Assembly (NCBI RefSeq): GCF_042680885.1
Contig: NZ_JBHUEO010000002.1
Span: 1-64,000 of the forward strand
Source: Siminovitchia sediminis
GTDB taxonomy: Bacteria; Bacillota; Bacilli; Bacillales; Bacillaceae_C
Reading direction: 5' to 3'
DNA length: 64,000 bases
The notes under the pieces are model-generated. The model was not told where the DNA came from and searched no databases. It saw only the letters and a program-made list of their open reading frames with translations. Shown piece after piece: positions 44,693 through 52,607 of this stretch. How positions within the stretch are numbered: the first letter of the stretch is position 1; every line of letters starts with the position of its first letter. The translations under genes and the position numbers were made by a program.

Positions 44693-44848
44693 TATGGAAG
44701 GGCGTATAAATGTGAACTTAAAAAGAAGATGCTTTATTTGCTATCAATCTTTTAAAAAGGGATAGTTGTTTTAGATGGGGATTCCACTTAGAACATAGCA
44801 TGAAATTAATTTTAACCCTCTGTAATTTTTACATGAGGTGATATTTGT

Positions 44849-45190
44849 ATGGAATTATCCAAAAAATTTTTATCAAATTTAAAGAACCGTTTACTACAGA
44901 ATGAAGCTATTGAAAGATATAAGGGGAGGGATGGTGTAAAAAATCTTGCTATAGATATTGGTGATTCTTTGGAATTACTTGAAGCTAAGGAAGCAAAATA
45001 TGTAATAGAAAAATCTTATCAAGAGTTGGTTCACGATGTGTATGGCGATCAGGAAATGGATGAAAAGTCATGGAAATTATGGATAGTAGAAGGCATGGGG
45101 AATGTTCATAAAAGTTTACAACAGCAAGTAATGAAAAATACGAGCGTTTCGGCACAGAAAGCGAAAAATGAAATCTATTTAGATCGGTAA
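44849..45190 (+). CDS. Hypothetical helical protein with -LDR tail
   Basis: 113 residues, mainly helices (LSKKFLSNLKNRLLQNEAIERYKG). No family recognised. It ends SVSAQKAKNEIYLDR, where Asp replaces Glu before the final Arg. It is the last of the tail-bearing genes; the methyltransferase that follows ends LIAM. ATG after GAGGTG. Confidence 0.55.
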   Translation: MELSKKFLSNLKNRLLQNEAIERYKGRDGVKNLAIDIGDSLELLEAKEAKYVIEKSYQELVHDVYGDQEMDEKSWKLWIVEGMGNVHKSLQQQVMKNTSVSAQKAKNEIYLDR

Positions 45191-45227
45191 AGAGCTTCTT
45201 TTATATAGAAGTTCTTTATTTTTTTGC
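45189..45227 (+). terminator. Terminator after the -LDR gene
   Basis: AAAGAGCTTC (45189-45198) pairs with GAAGTTCTTT (45208-45217), then a T-run. Confidence 0.75.
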
Positions 45228-45256
45228 CTTAAATCAAAGAAAGGTTGTATTGATAG

Positions 45257-45706
45257 ATGGCAATTAATAATGGTTTATTTACGTCAAATACAGATATGTG
45301 GGCTACTCCACAAGATTTCTTTGATAAATTGAATGCGGAATTCAATTTTGAGTTAGATGTATGTGCAACAGAAGATAATGCAAAATGTAGTAAGTATTAC
45401 AGTCCAGAAGAGGATGGCTTACAGCAAGAATGGAAAGGAATATGTTGGATGAATCCTCCTTACGGTCGTGTAATTGGGGATTGGGTTAAGAAAGCCTATG
45501 AATCTTCTTTAAAAGGGGCTACAGTTGTTTGTTTATTACCGGCTAGAACAGATACAAAATGGTGGCATGATTACTGTATGAAAGGTGAAATAAGATTTGT
45601 AAAAGGCAGATTAAAGTTCGGTGAAAGTAAAAATTCTGCTCCATTTCCAAGTGCGGTGGTTATCTTTGGGGACAAAGCGAAAACCAACACTTTAATTGCA
45701 ATGTAA
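45257..45706 (+). CDS. Phage-type DNA N6-adenine methyltransferase
   Basis: Methylates adenine in DNA; in mobile elements this masks restriction sites. 149 residues with the family pattern LFTSNTDMWATPQDFFDKLNAEFNFELDVCATEDNAK and the catalytic NPPYG (WMNPPYGRVIGDWV, about residues 73-77). The C-terminal half carries VVCLLPARTDTKWWHDY and KGRLKF. Short length is normal for this phage/ICE family. It completes the block with ArdA and ArdC. The hairpin at 45758-45790 (GACTCTTATCC with GGATAAGGGTC, then T) ends it. Confidence 0.88.
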   Translation: MAINNGLFTSNTDMWATPQDFFDKLNAEFNFELDVCATEDNAKCSKYYSPEEDGLQQEWKGICWMNPPYGRVIGDWVKKAYESSLKGATVVCLLPARTDTKWWHDYCMKGEIRFVKGRLKFGESKNSAPFPSAVVIFGDKAKTNTLIAM

Positions 45707-45850
45707 CCAAACTTCATCACATTAAATTTTGAATATGCTAAATCCGGCAATATTAAGGACTCTTATCCAAATGGGATAAGGGTCTTTTTTTGTTTTTTAA
45801 AAATATTAATTTGGACAAACCATCCCTTCATACATTGTAAAAAAGGAAAG

Positions 45851-46009
45851 GTGGGAGGCGAACTGAAAAAAGAAAATCAGTGTAAATCTTATTATAAAAT
45901 AAAAGTTACGCATCCGAAAAACCAAACTTCCCTTGAAGATATAAAATCCTCTTTGGCGTTTAAGGATATAGTTAGAAAGATATTAATACATTATGAAACT
46001 AACAAATAA
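45851..46009 (+). CDS. Possible small basic protein, candidate directionality factor
   Basis: A 52-codon frame from GTG at 45851 (or CTG at 45863 after GGGAGG) reads LKKENQCKSYYKIKVTHPKNQTSLEDIKSSLAFKDIVRKILIHYETNK. It is basic and ends just before the hairpin upstream of the recombinase gene. Large serine recombinases need a small directionality factor for excision, often encoded nearby; this is the only small frame in the gap. A CATACATT at 45830-45837 resembles a SigE −10. Start codon and function are uncertain. Confidence 0.4.
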   Translation: MGGELKKENQCKSYYKIKVTHPKNQTSLEDIKSSLAFKDIVRKILIHYETNK

Positions 46010-46056
46010 TAAGTATATCCCCACTGGCATTTATCCAAAAAGGGGATATACTTATT
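46008..46056. repeat. 15-bp perfect inverted repeat upstream of the recombinase gene
   Basis: AATAAGTATATCCCC (46008-46022) and GGGGATATACTTATT (46042-46056) with a 19-base loop. No T-run follows, so it may be a terminator-like end for the small frame or a control site for the recombinase. Confidence 0.75.
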
Positions 46057-46096
46057 TGTATAAACATAAAAAATAAAACGTTATAGAGGTGTTATA

Positions 46097-47791
46097 ATGA
46101 TTCAATTAAAGGGAGAAGAAAAACTTTCATTAGAACAAATATTTAATTTAATAGGAAAAATAAATGCGATAATATATGCTCGTGTATCAACAGCGGATCA
46201 AGCGAAGAAGGGGTATAGTATTGAGTCACAAATTGAAATGTGCAAGCAAAGGGCATTGTCTAAGTTTGGATTTAAAGAAAACGAATTAGTTGTTGTAATA
46301 GAAGATGGGAGGATGGGCGATGATCCTAATAGACCTGGATTAAATTATGTGTTGTATCTCTTAGAAAAAGGAATTGGAAAGAAGTTAATTATGCTCCACC
46401 CTGACAGGTTCACTCGTGATAACACATTACAGGGTGTTATATCAAGAAGAATTTGGTCAATGGGTATTGATATTGAATTTATTGAATTTGAAGTTGATCC
46501 TGATAATCCCGAATCAATGTTGATGTATAACATTCAAGGGTCAATTGCTCAATATAATAAAGCGAAAATTTTAGCTAATTCAAGAAGGGGAAGAGTGCAA
46601 AAAGCAAGAAAAGGAGAACTTCCTAGTTTTAAACGTCTATATGGATACAAATATGATAAGAAAATTCAATTGCTTGAAATTAACGATGAAGAAGCGATGG
46701 TTTATATAGATATGGTTGACATGCTGTTAAATCAAGACATGAGTTGTAATCAAATAGCGCAAGAACTTTCAAGAAAAGGTATTCCTGCTCCTAATGGGGA
46801 TATTTGGTATCAGACAACGGTGACAAGAATTTTAAGAAACGAAAGCTACACCGGTAATTATTATTATGGAAAATCAAAAGTAGTACAAAAAGACGGAGAA
46901 AAAAAGCAAGTTCCCCAACCAAGAGAAGAATGGATAAAAATTGCTATCCCCCCTTTGATTGACGAAGAAACATTCTTATTAATTCAAAAAAAGATTGATG
47001 CCTTAAATAAAGCTAAGGGCAGAAAATCAAAGTCATATCTACTAAAAGGGATAGTGAAATGTGGGAGATGTGGTGCATCGGCTGGTTCAGGAATAACATC
47101 CAAGGTTAAAAGCGGAGTTTATAAATACTATTCGTGCAGAAATAAATCGGCTAAAGGGTATATTGTAGGGACAGGAAAAAAAGCAAAAAAATGTGAAGGA
47201 GTTAATTGGAGGGTAGACATTGTAGATGAAATTGTTTGGAAATGGCTACTCGATAAAATAAATAATCCCGAAACCGTTATTAAAGAAATTACAAAAGAGT
47301 TAAGCGATACACACAAGTTAAGTTCCCTAGAAAAACAAAAAGATGAAATTCAAAAAAAGTTAATTGAACTAGAAAAAGAAGAAACTAATTATGCAATCCT
47401 TTTCGGGAAAGGGAAAATAACTGAAAAACAATTTGATGACTTGACTAATCCAATAAAAAAACAAACCGAATCCCTTCAATATGAGTTGAACATCATAAAA
47501 TCAAACTTAATAACTTTAAAGGGAGAATATAATGAAACCGAATTAATAAAGAAAAATATAAAAAAGTTTCAGGAGGTTATTAAAGGCAATCTTGAAATGA
47601 AGGATAAAAGAACAATCGTACAAATGTTTGTCGAGAGAGTGATATTAAACGAAGATTTTACTATTGAGATTATTACTAAATGGGGAAGTAATGAAAGCAA
47701 CCCTAACCAATATGGTCAAGAATATGGTCAAGTCGAAAAAAATGCCTACTCACATAAAAAACAAAACAATGTTCAAGCATATGGAGGATAA
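46097..47791 (+). CDS. Large serine recombinase (ICE integrase/excisionase)
   Basis: Catalyses insertion into and excision from spoVK. 564 residues: catalytic domain with IIYARVSTADQAKKG (Ser30) and IQGSIAQYNKAK; recombinase domain (about 175-270) with NQIAQELSRKGIPAPNG and TRILRNESYTGNYYYGK; zinc ribbon GIVKCGRCGASAG…KYYSC (about 314-345) and KKCEG; then a coiled coil (about 395-500). The final codons read NNVQAYGG and the stop lies within sequence that is also spoVK codons in another frame, so the gene ends across the attachment site. Confidence 0.93.
   Translation: MIQLKGEEKLSLEQIFNLIGKINAIIYARVSTADQAKKGYSIESQIEMCKQRALSKFGFKENELVVVIEDGRMGDDPNRPGLNYVLYLLEKGIGKKLIMLHPDRFTRDNTLQGVISRRIWSMGIDIEFIEFEVDPDNPESMLMYNIQGSIAQYNKAKILANSRRGRVQKARKGELPSFKRLYGYKYDKKIQLLEINDEEAMVYIDMVDMLLNQDMSCNQIAQELSRKGIPAPNGDIWYQTTVTRILRNESYTGNYYYGKSKVVQKDGEKKQVPQPREEWIKIAIPPLIDEETFLLIQKKIDALNKAKGRKSKSYLLKGIVKCGRCGASAGSGITSKVKSGVYKYYSCRNKSAKGYIVGTGKKAKKCEGVNWRVDIVDEIVWKWLLDKINNPETVIKEITKELSDTHKLSSLEKQKDEIQKKLIELEKEETNYAILFGKGKITEKQFDDLTNPIKKQTESLQYELNIIKSNLITLKGEYNETELIKKNIKKFQEVIKGNLEMKDKRTIVQMFVERVILNEDFTIEIITKWGSNESNPNQYGQEYGQVEKNAYSHKKQNNVQAYGG
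47771..47783. other. attR: Right attachment junction (attR) within spoVK
   Basis: SpoVK codons can be read from about 47775 (KHMEDKQHSFILILAGYS), while upstream in that frame the sequence is ICE DNA. The crossover is therefore at or just before AAGCATATG (47775-47783). The exact core cannot be fixed without attL. Confidence 0.75.
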
Positions 47792-48173
47792 GCAGCATTC
47801 CTTTATTTTAATTTTGGCTGGATACTCAAAAGAAATGGATTACTTCTTAAGTTTAAATCCCGGATTGCAGTCAAGATTTCCACTGGTTTTCCAGTTTCCG
47901 GATTACTCGGTAAATGAACTGATGGAAATAGCCGATCGGATGCTGAAAGAAAAACAATACGAGTTGACTCATGCGGCAGGGACAAAATTGAAGGAACATT
48001 TATTGTATATCAAATCTAGAAATCAGCCTTCTTTTTCCAATGGCCGCTACGTAAGAAATATTATTGAAAAAGCGGTCAGATCTCAGGCGATGAGACTGCT
48101 GGCAGAGCCGGATATTAAGCGCCAGGATTTGTTAATGCTGCACAGCAGAGATTTAACATTTAAGGATTCATGA
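47775..48173 (+). pseudogene. spoVK: spoVK 3' fragment (C-terminal part of stage V sporulation protein K)
   Basis: SpoVK is a CbxX-type AAA+ ATPase needed for spore maturation. Only the last 132 residues are here: KHMEDKQHSFILILAGYSKEMDYFLSLNPGLQSRFP, the sensor-2 helix SNGRYVRNIIEKAVRSQAMRLL and the end. Walker A and B, which precede KHMEDKQ in intact SpoVK, lie beyond the ICE. The coding sequence from the junction is undamaged, so precise excision would restore the gene. A terminator follows. Confidence 0.9.
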
Positions 48174-48206
48174 TTGTTTTTTATTGTCAATTTTATTGAG
48201 AAGAGA

Positions 48207-48233
48207 TCCGCCTTTTTGGGGCGGCTTTTTTTT
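48207..48233 (+). terminator. spoVK terminator
   Basis: CCGCC (48208-48212) pairs with GGCGG (48220-48224), followed by a run of T. Confidence 0.75.
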
Positions 48234-48290
48234 GAACCGGTACGAAATTTGCTATGATGGAAGAAGAATCCAAGGAAAGCAGGGGATGTT

Positions 48291-49541
48291 GTGTCAGAAT
48301 CTAGAGTGGAAAAAGCAATTCTTGTCGGCTGTCAGCTGGATGAGAGTGACCGGAAATTTCATTATTCCATGGAGGAGCTGGCATCCCTTACCGCAACTGC
48401 CCGTGGTGAAGTGCTGGCTGCACTTCACCAAAAAAGGGAAAGGGTGCACCCCGCGACGTATATTGGTAAGGGGAAATTGGAAGAACTCCGTCAATTGGAA
48501 GTGGAGATGGAACCGGATGTAATCATTTTCAATGATGAATTAACCCCGACACAATTACGGAATTTACAAAACACCCTTTCGGCAAGAGTGATCGACCGTA
48601 CCCATCTGATTTTAGATATTTTTGCGCAGCGCGCCAAATCAAAAGAGGGGATCCTGCAAGTTGAACTTGCTCAACTTCAATATTTATTGCCGAGACTGGC
48701 CGGTCAGGGGACGGCTCTTTCCAGGCTCGGAGGCGGTATCGGTACCCGGGGTCCCGGTGAAACTCAGCTTGAGACAGACCGTCGTCATATTAGACGAAGG
48801 ATCCTTGATATTAAAAATCAGCTGCAAACCATTGTACACCATCGGGAGAGGTACCGTGAAAGACGGAAGAAAAACAATACATTTCAAATAGCCATCGTCG
48901 GTTATACCAATGCAGGGAAATCCACATTATTTAACCGTTTATCCATGGCAAAATCATTTGAAGAAGACAAGTTGTTTGCAACACTGGACCCTATGACAAG
49001 AAGATTGGTTCTTCCCAGCGGCTACTCGGCTTTGATCACAGATACGGTGGGGTTCATTCAGGATCTACCCACCACATTAATCGCTGCTTTCCGCTCTACG
49101 CTGGAAGAGGTAAAGGAAGCAAACCTGCTGCTGCATGTAGTGGACAGTTCCAGCCCGGATTATTTCAGCCATGAAAAAACAGTGAATGATTTATTGAAGG
49201 AACTGGAGATGGAGCATGTCCCCCAGCTGACCGTTTATAATAAGGCAGATGAGGTGCATCCTGATTTTGTCCCGAGTTCCGGTGAAACGATGCTGATCAG
49301 TGCTTTCGAGGAATCCGACAGGAACCGTTTAAAGCAAAAAATAGAACAGATGGCTCTGGCATCCATGACCCCCTATCATGTCCTCGTACCTTCTGATGAA
49401 GGGCGGCTTCTCTCCGTATTGAAAAGTGAAACAGTATTGAGGGAACTTGTTTTTATCGAGGAAAAACAAGCATATAAATGCAAAGGATATGTAATACCGG
49501 AACATCCGGTCACAGGTTCGTTAAGATTATTTGAAGTGTAA
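48291..49541 (+). CDS. hflX: GTPase HflX (YnbA)
   Basis: Ribosome-associated GTPase that splits or rescues stalled 70S ribosomes. 416 residues: the N-terminal domain ends in the glycine-rich RLGGGIGTRGPGETQLETDRR; G domain from about 200 with G1 GYTNAGKST, G3 DTVGFIQDLP, G4 NKAD and G5 ISAF. The C-terminal domain is short. Gene order spoVK–hflX–ynbB matches Bacillus. GTG start after AGGGGATGTT. Confidence 0.95.
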   Translation: MSESRVEKAILVGCQLDESDRKFHYSMEELASLTATARGEVLAALHQKRERVHPATYIGKGKLEELRQLEVEMEPDVIIFNDELTPTQLRNLQNTLSARVIDRTHLILDIFAQRAKSKEGILQVELAQLQYLLPRLAGQGTALSRLGGGIGTRGPGETQLETDRRHIRRRILDIKNQLQTIVHHRERYRERRKKNNTFQIAIVGYTNAGKSTLFNRLSMAKSFEEDKLFATLDPMTRRLVLPSGYSALITDTVGFIQDLPTTLIAAFRSTLEEVKEANLLLHVVDSSSPDYFSHEKTVNDLLKELEMEHVPQLTVYNKADEVHPDFVPSSGETMLISAFEESDRNRLKQKIEQMALASMTPYHVLVPSDEGRLLSVLKSETVLRELVFIEEKQAYKCKGYVIPEHPVTGSLRLFEV

Positions 49542-49556
49542 AGGCGGAGGAGAAAA

Positions 49557-50828
49557 ATGTATCAACAATTACAACAATGTGAAACATTAAAGCCGGTCAT
49601 TGAGCAGGCTGAGCAAAAGGTGAAGACGGTACACGAGAAGATTGACCGCATCATTGAAGAAAATCAATATAAAGTGTTAAAGAGCTTTCAAAAGCACCAG
49701 GTCGGCGACATTCATTTTACACCTTCTACGGGCTATGGGTACAATGATTTGGGCCGTGAAACATTAGAAAACATTTACGCAGATGTTTTTGGCGGTGAAG
49801 CGGCTCTCGTTCGGCAGCAGATTGTTTCAGGTACACATGCCATTTCCATCTCATTATTCGGGGTTTTACGTCCGGGTGACGAGCTTCTATACATAACCGG
49901 GAAACCATATGATACGCTGGAAGAAGTGGTGGGGATACGAGGCAACGGAAATGGTTCCTTAAAAGAGTTTGGAATCAGCTATCAGGCTGTACCTTTAAAA
50001 GAAAATGGCAAGGTTGACTTCAGGGAAGTACAGAATGCTATAAAGCCCCATACAAAAGTAATCGGTATTCAACGATCAAAGGGCTATGATGACCGCCCAT
50101 CGTTTACCATTAAAGAAATTGAAGAAATGATACGCTTTGTTAAAGAAATAAATCCGGAACTGATTGTATTTGTCGACAATTGCTACGGAGAATTTGTAGA
50201 GACGAAGGAGCCGTGTGATGTTGGCGCTGATTTGATGGCGGGTTCACTTATAAAAAATCCTGGCGGCGGCATTGTTAAGAGCGGAGGATATATTGTCGGA
50301 AAAGAATCTTTAGTAGAGGCCTGCTCCTATCGGATGACGTCACCGGGTTTAGGTGCAGAATCCGGGGCTTCCTTATATACTTTATTGGAAATGTATCAGG
50401 GGTTTTTCCTGGCCCCGCATATAACAGGCCAGGCACTAAAAGGCGCCGTTTTTACTTCTGCTTTTTTGGAAATGCTCGGTATGCGGACTACACCAAAATG
50501 GGATGATCCGCGGACAGATTTAATACAGGCCGTCCAATTTGCCAATGCCGATATGATGATTGAATTTTGTCAGGCCATCCAGGCGTCTTCTCCCGTCGAT
50601 TCATATGTCACTCCTTTTCCAGGAGAAATGCCCGGATACAATGATCCGGTTATTATGGCGGCAGGTGCTTTTATTCAAGGGGCAAGCATTGAACTTTCAG
50701 CGGATGGGCCGATCCGTCCGCCGTACTCTGCCTATGTCCAAGGCGGATTAACATACGCCCATGTGAAAATTGCCATTATATCTGCAGTACATCAATTATT
50801 GGAAAAAGGTTTGATTACAGTCAAATAA
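49557..50828 (+). CDS. ynbB: PLP-dependent aluminium-resistance/methionine gamma-lyase family protein (YnbB)
   Basis: 423 residues of the Cys/Met-metabolism PLP enzyme fold. FTPSTGYGYNDLGRETLENIYADVF is the family N-terminus; the PLP lysine lies in AGSLIKNPGGGIVKSGGYIVG near residue 231, and VFVDNCYGEFVE supplies the Asp that contacts PLP. The family is annotated as aluminium resistance or methionine gamma-lyase-like; the real substrate is unsettled. It starts 15 bases after hflX. Confidence 0.88.
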   Translation: MYQQLQQCETLKPVIEQAEQKVKTVHEKIDRIIEENQYKVLKSFQKHQVGDIHFTPSTGYGYNDLGRETLENIYADVFGGEAALVRQQIVSGTHAISISLFGVLRPGDELLYITGKPYDTLEEVVGIRGNGNGSLKEFGISYQAVPLKENGKVDFREVQNAIKPHTKVIGIQRSKGYDDRPSFTIKEIEEMIRFVKEINPELIVFVDNCYGEFVETKEPCDVGADLMAGSLIKNPGGGIVKSGGYIVGKESLVEACSYRMTSPGLGAESGASLYTLLEMYQGFFLAPHITGQALKGAVFTSAFLEMLGMRTTPKWDDPRTDLIQAVQFANADMMIEFCQAIQASSPVDSYVTPFPGEMPGYNDPVIMAAGAFIQGASIELSADGPIRPPYSAYVQGGLTYAHVKIAIISAVHQLLEKGLITVK

Positions 50829-50843
50829 GTGTATACATAAGAG

Positions 50844-50907
50844 TGACTGCAGTAATATTGCTGTCAATTAAAATGTTCTTGACAGATAAAAAAGCGGGAT
50901 TTATATT
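50844..50907 (+). promoter_or_regulatory. glnA promoter with overlapping inverted repeats
   Basis: TTGACA (50879-50884), 17 bases, TATATT (50902-50907): a strong SigA promoter. TGTCAA (50862-50867) and TTGACA (50879-50884) form an inverted repeat whose right arm is the −35. A second imperfect palindrome (TGAC…GTCA) covers 50844-50866. Neither has the TGTNAN7TNACA spacing of GlnR/TnrA sites. Confidence 0.7.
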
Positions 50908-50986
50908 ATCAAAGTGGTATTTTTTCTCGCAGATCTAGTCATGGCTGCAGAGTATTCTGCTTCAATACGGGAGGAATTTTAGTTCA

Positions 50987-52321
50987 ATGGGAGTATTTAC
51001 AAAAGAGAGTATTACTCAACTAGCTGAGGAGCAAAATGTTAAATTTGTCAGGCTCCAATTTACTGACATTATGGGAACCGTAAAAAATGTAGAAATTCCC
51101 ATCAGTCAGTTGGAAAAGGCACTCGATAATAAAATGATGTTTGATGGTTCATCAATCGAGGGCTTCGTGAGGATTGAAGAATCTGATATGTATCTCGTTC
51201 CGGATTTGGATACATGGGTCATTTTTCCGTGGACGGCTGAAAAAGGAAAGGTGGCAAGACTGATTTGCGATGTATACCACCAGGAGGGAGAGCCTTTTCT
51301 GGGCGACCCGCGGAGTAATTTGAAAAGAGTTTTAAAAGAAATGGAACAATATGGGTTTACTGAATTTAACCTTGGACCTGAGCCGGAATTCTTTTTATTC
51401 AAGCTTGATGAAAAAGGGGATCCCACCCTTGATTTAAACGATAATGGCGGGTACTTTGACTTGGCTCCTACAGACTTGGGAGAAAATTGCCGCCGTGATA
51501 TTGTACTCGAATTGGAGGAAATGGGATTTGAAATTGAAGCTTCCCATCATGAGGAAGCGCCCGGCCAGCATGAAATTGATTTTAAATATGCCGATGCTGT
51601 CACAGCATGCGACAATATACAAACCTTTAAGCTTGTTGTTAAGACGATCGCACGAAAACATGGTTTACACGCTACCTTTATGCCTAAGCCACTGTTTGGA
51701 GTGGCAGGTTCCGGGATGCATTTCAATATGTCCCTGTTCAAGGACGGAAGCAATGTTTTTTATGATGAAAACGGTGAATTGAAGCTGAGTGAAACGGCGT
51801 ATCAATTTATGGCAGGGATCATCAAACATGCTCCGGGATATACGGCTGTCACCAATCCGACGATCAACTCCTATAAACGTCTTGTTCCTGGATATGAAGC
51901 ACCTTGTTATATCGCATGGTCTGCCCAGAACCGGAGCCCGTTGGTCAGAGTTCCTTCTTCAAGGGGACAAAGTACAAGGATTGAACTTCGCAGCGTCGAT
52001 CCGACAGCCAACCCGTACCTGGCAATGGCTGTTCTTCTGCAGGCAGGGTTAAGCGGAATTAAAGATGGGCTGACACCTCCTCACCCGGTTGACCGAAATA
52101 TTTATATTATGAACAAACGCGAGCGGGAAGATGAGGGTGTTGTAGATCTTCCGCATAATTTGGAAGAAGCCCTTGAAGAACTGAAAAAAGACGAAGTTAT
52201 CAAGGAAGGATTGGGAAATCACATTTTTGAAAATTTTATTGAGACCAAAGAAATTGAATGGGAAATGTTCCGTACCCAAGTGCACCCATGGGAAAGGGAA
52301 CAATATATGACCTTATACTGA
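50987..52321 (+). CDS. glnA: Glutamine synthetase, type I
   Basis: Makes glutamine from glutamate, ammonia and ATP; the main ammonium-assimilating enzyme. 444 residues, as in the Bacillus GSI-alpha type. Motifs: MMFDGSSIEGF near 49-59, GPEPEFFLF near 130, AGSGMHFNMSLF near 240, the ATP loop NPTINSYKRLVPGYEAP near 290 and RSPLVRVP near 315. There is no adenylylation-type insert. A Shine-Dalgarno GGGAGGAAT precedes ATG. Unlike in Bacillus subtilis, no glnR lies immediately upstream. Confidence 0.97.
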   Translation: MGVFTKESITQLAEEQNVKFVRLQFTDIMGTVKNVEIPISQLEKALDNKMMFDGSSIEGFVRIEESDMYLVPDLDTWVIFPWTAEKGKVARLICDVYHQEGEPFLGDPRSNLKRVLKEMEQYGFTEFNLGPEPEFFLFKLDEKGDPTLDLNDNGGYFDLAPTDLGENCRRDIVLELEEMGFEIEASHHEEAPGQHEIDFKYADAVTACDNIQTFKLVVKTIARKHGLHATFMPKPLFGVAGSGMHFNMSLFKDGSNVFYDENGELKLSETAYQFMAGIIKHAPGYTAVTNPTINSYKRLVPGYEAPCYIAWSAQNRSPLVRVPSSRGQSTRIELRSVDPTANPYLAMAVLLQAGLSGIKDGLTPPHPVDRNIYIMNKREREDEGVVDLPHNLEEALEELKKDEVIKEGLGNHIFENFIETKEIEWEMFRTQVHPWEREQYMTLY

Positions 52322-52330
52322 ACGGAAAAA

Positions 52331-52370
52331 ATACTGCCCTTACTTAATGGGGGCAGTATTTTTTTATTTT
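52331..52370 (+). terminator. glnA terminator
   Basis: ATACTGCCC (52331-52339) pairs with GGGCAGTAT (52351-52359), followed by T-rich sequence. Confidence 0.88.
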
Positions 52371-52607
52371 TTTATAAACTCCGGATGCGATTATCAACCG
52401 GGATGCATACTTGCATTATTTATTTGTTATCATCCCATCCATAACAGACGAAAAGTGCCCCTCGCAAATGGAAAATAATGCTTACAAAATGAACCCAATA
52501 TCTCAATATTAATAATCAAATCACATTCTTATTAAAAAACGGTAAAAAGGAAGCTCTTGCTTTTTCCTCCAGATATACTGATGTTAGTATGTTTTGGAGG
52601 GATAGTC

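Larger units (their letters stand above)
1..47780 (+). mobile_element. Integrative conjugative element inserted in spoVK (left end outside window)
   Basis: This AT-rich block holds every part expected of a Gram-positive ICE: coupling protein (10374), T4SS core (23052-31293), MobP-type relaxase (33814) next to a hairpin-rich candidate oriT (32578), primase-like and topoisomerase III genes, an anti-restriction block and a large serine recombinase (46097). The right junction falls within spoVK near 47771-47783, because only the C-terminal part of SpoVK follows. The left junction and the 5' part of spoVK are not in the window, so the element exceeds 47.7 kb. Cargo seen is an erm gene, a WxL surface module and a Fic toxin pair. 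Base composition changes sharply at about 47.8 kb. Confidence 0.9.

Noticed and set aside
44712..44766. 17-codon frame with a CxxC
   Set aside because: Too short and without supporting context to call a gene.
46008..46056. Inverted repeat considered as the attachment site
   Set aside because: The spoVK junction is 1.7 kb away at 47771-47783, so this repeat is not the crossover.
50844..50884. GlnR/TnrA operator
   Set aside because: The TGT and ACA half-sites are not at the 17-base TGTNAN7TNACA spacing.
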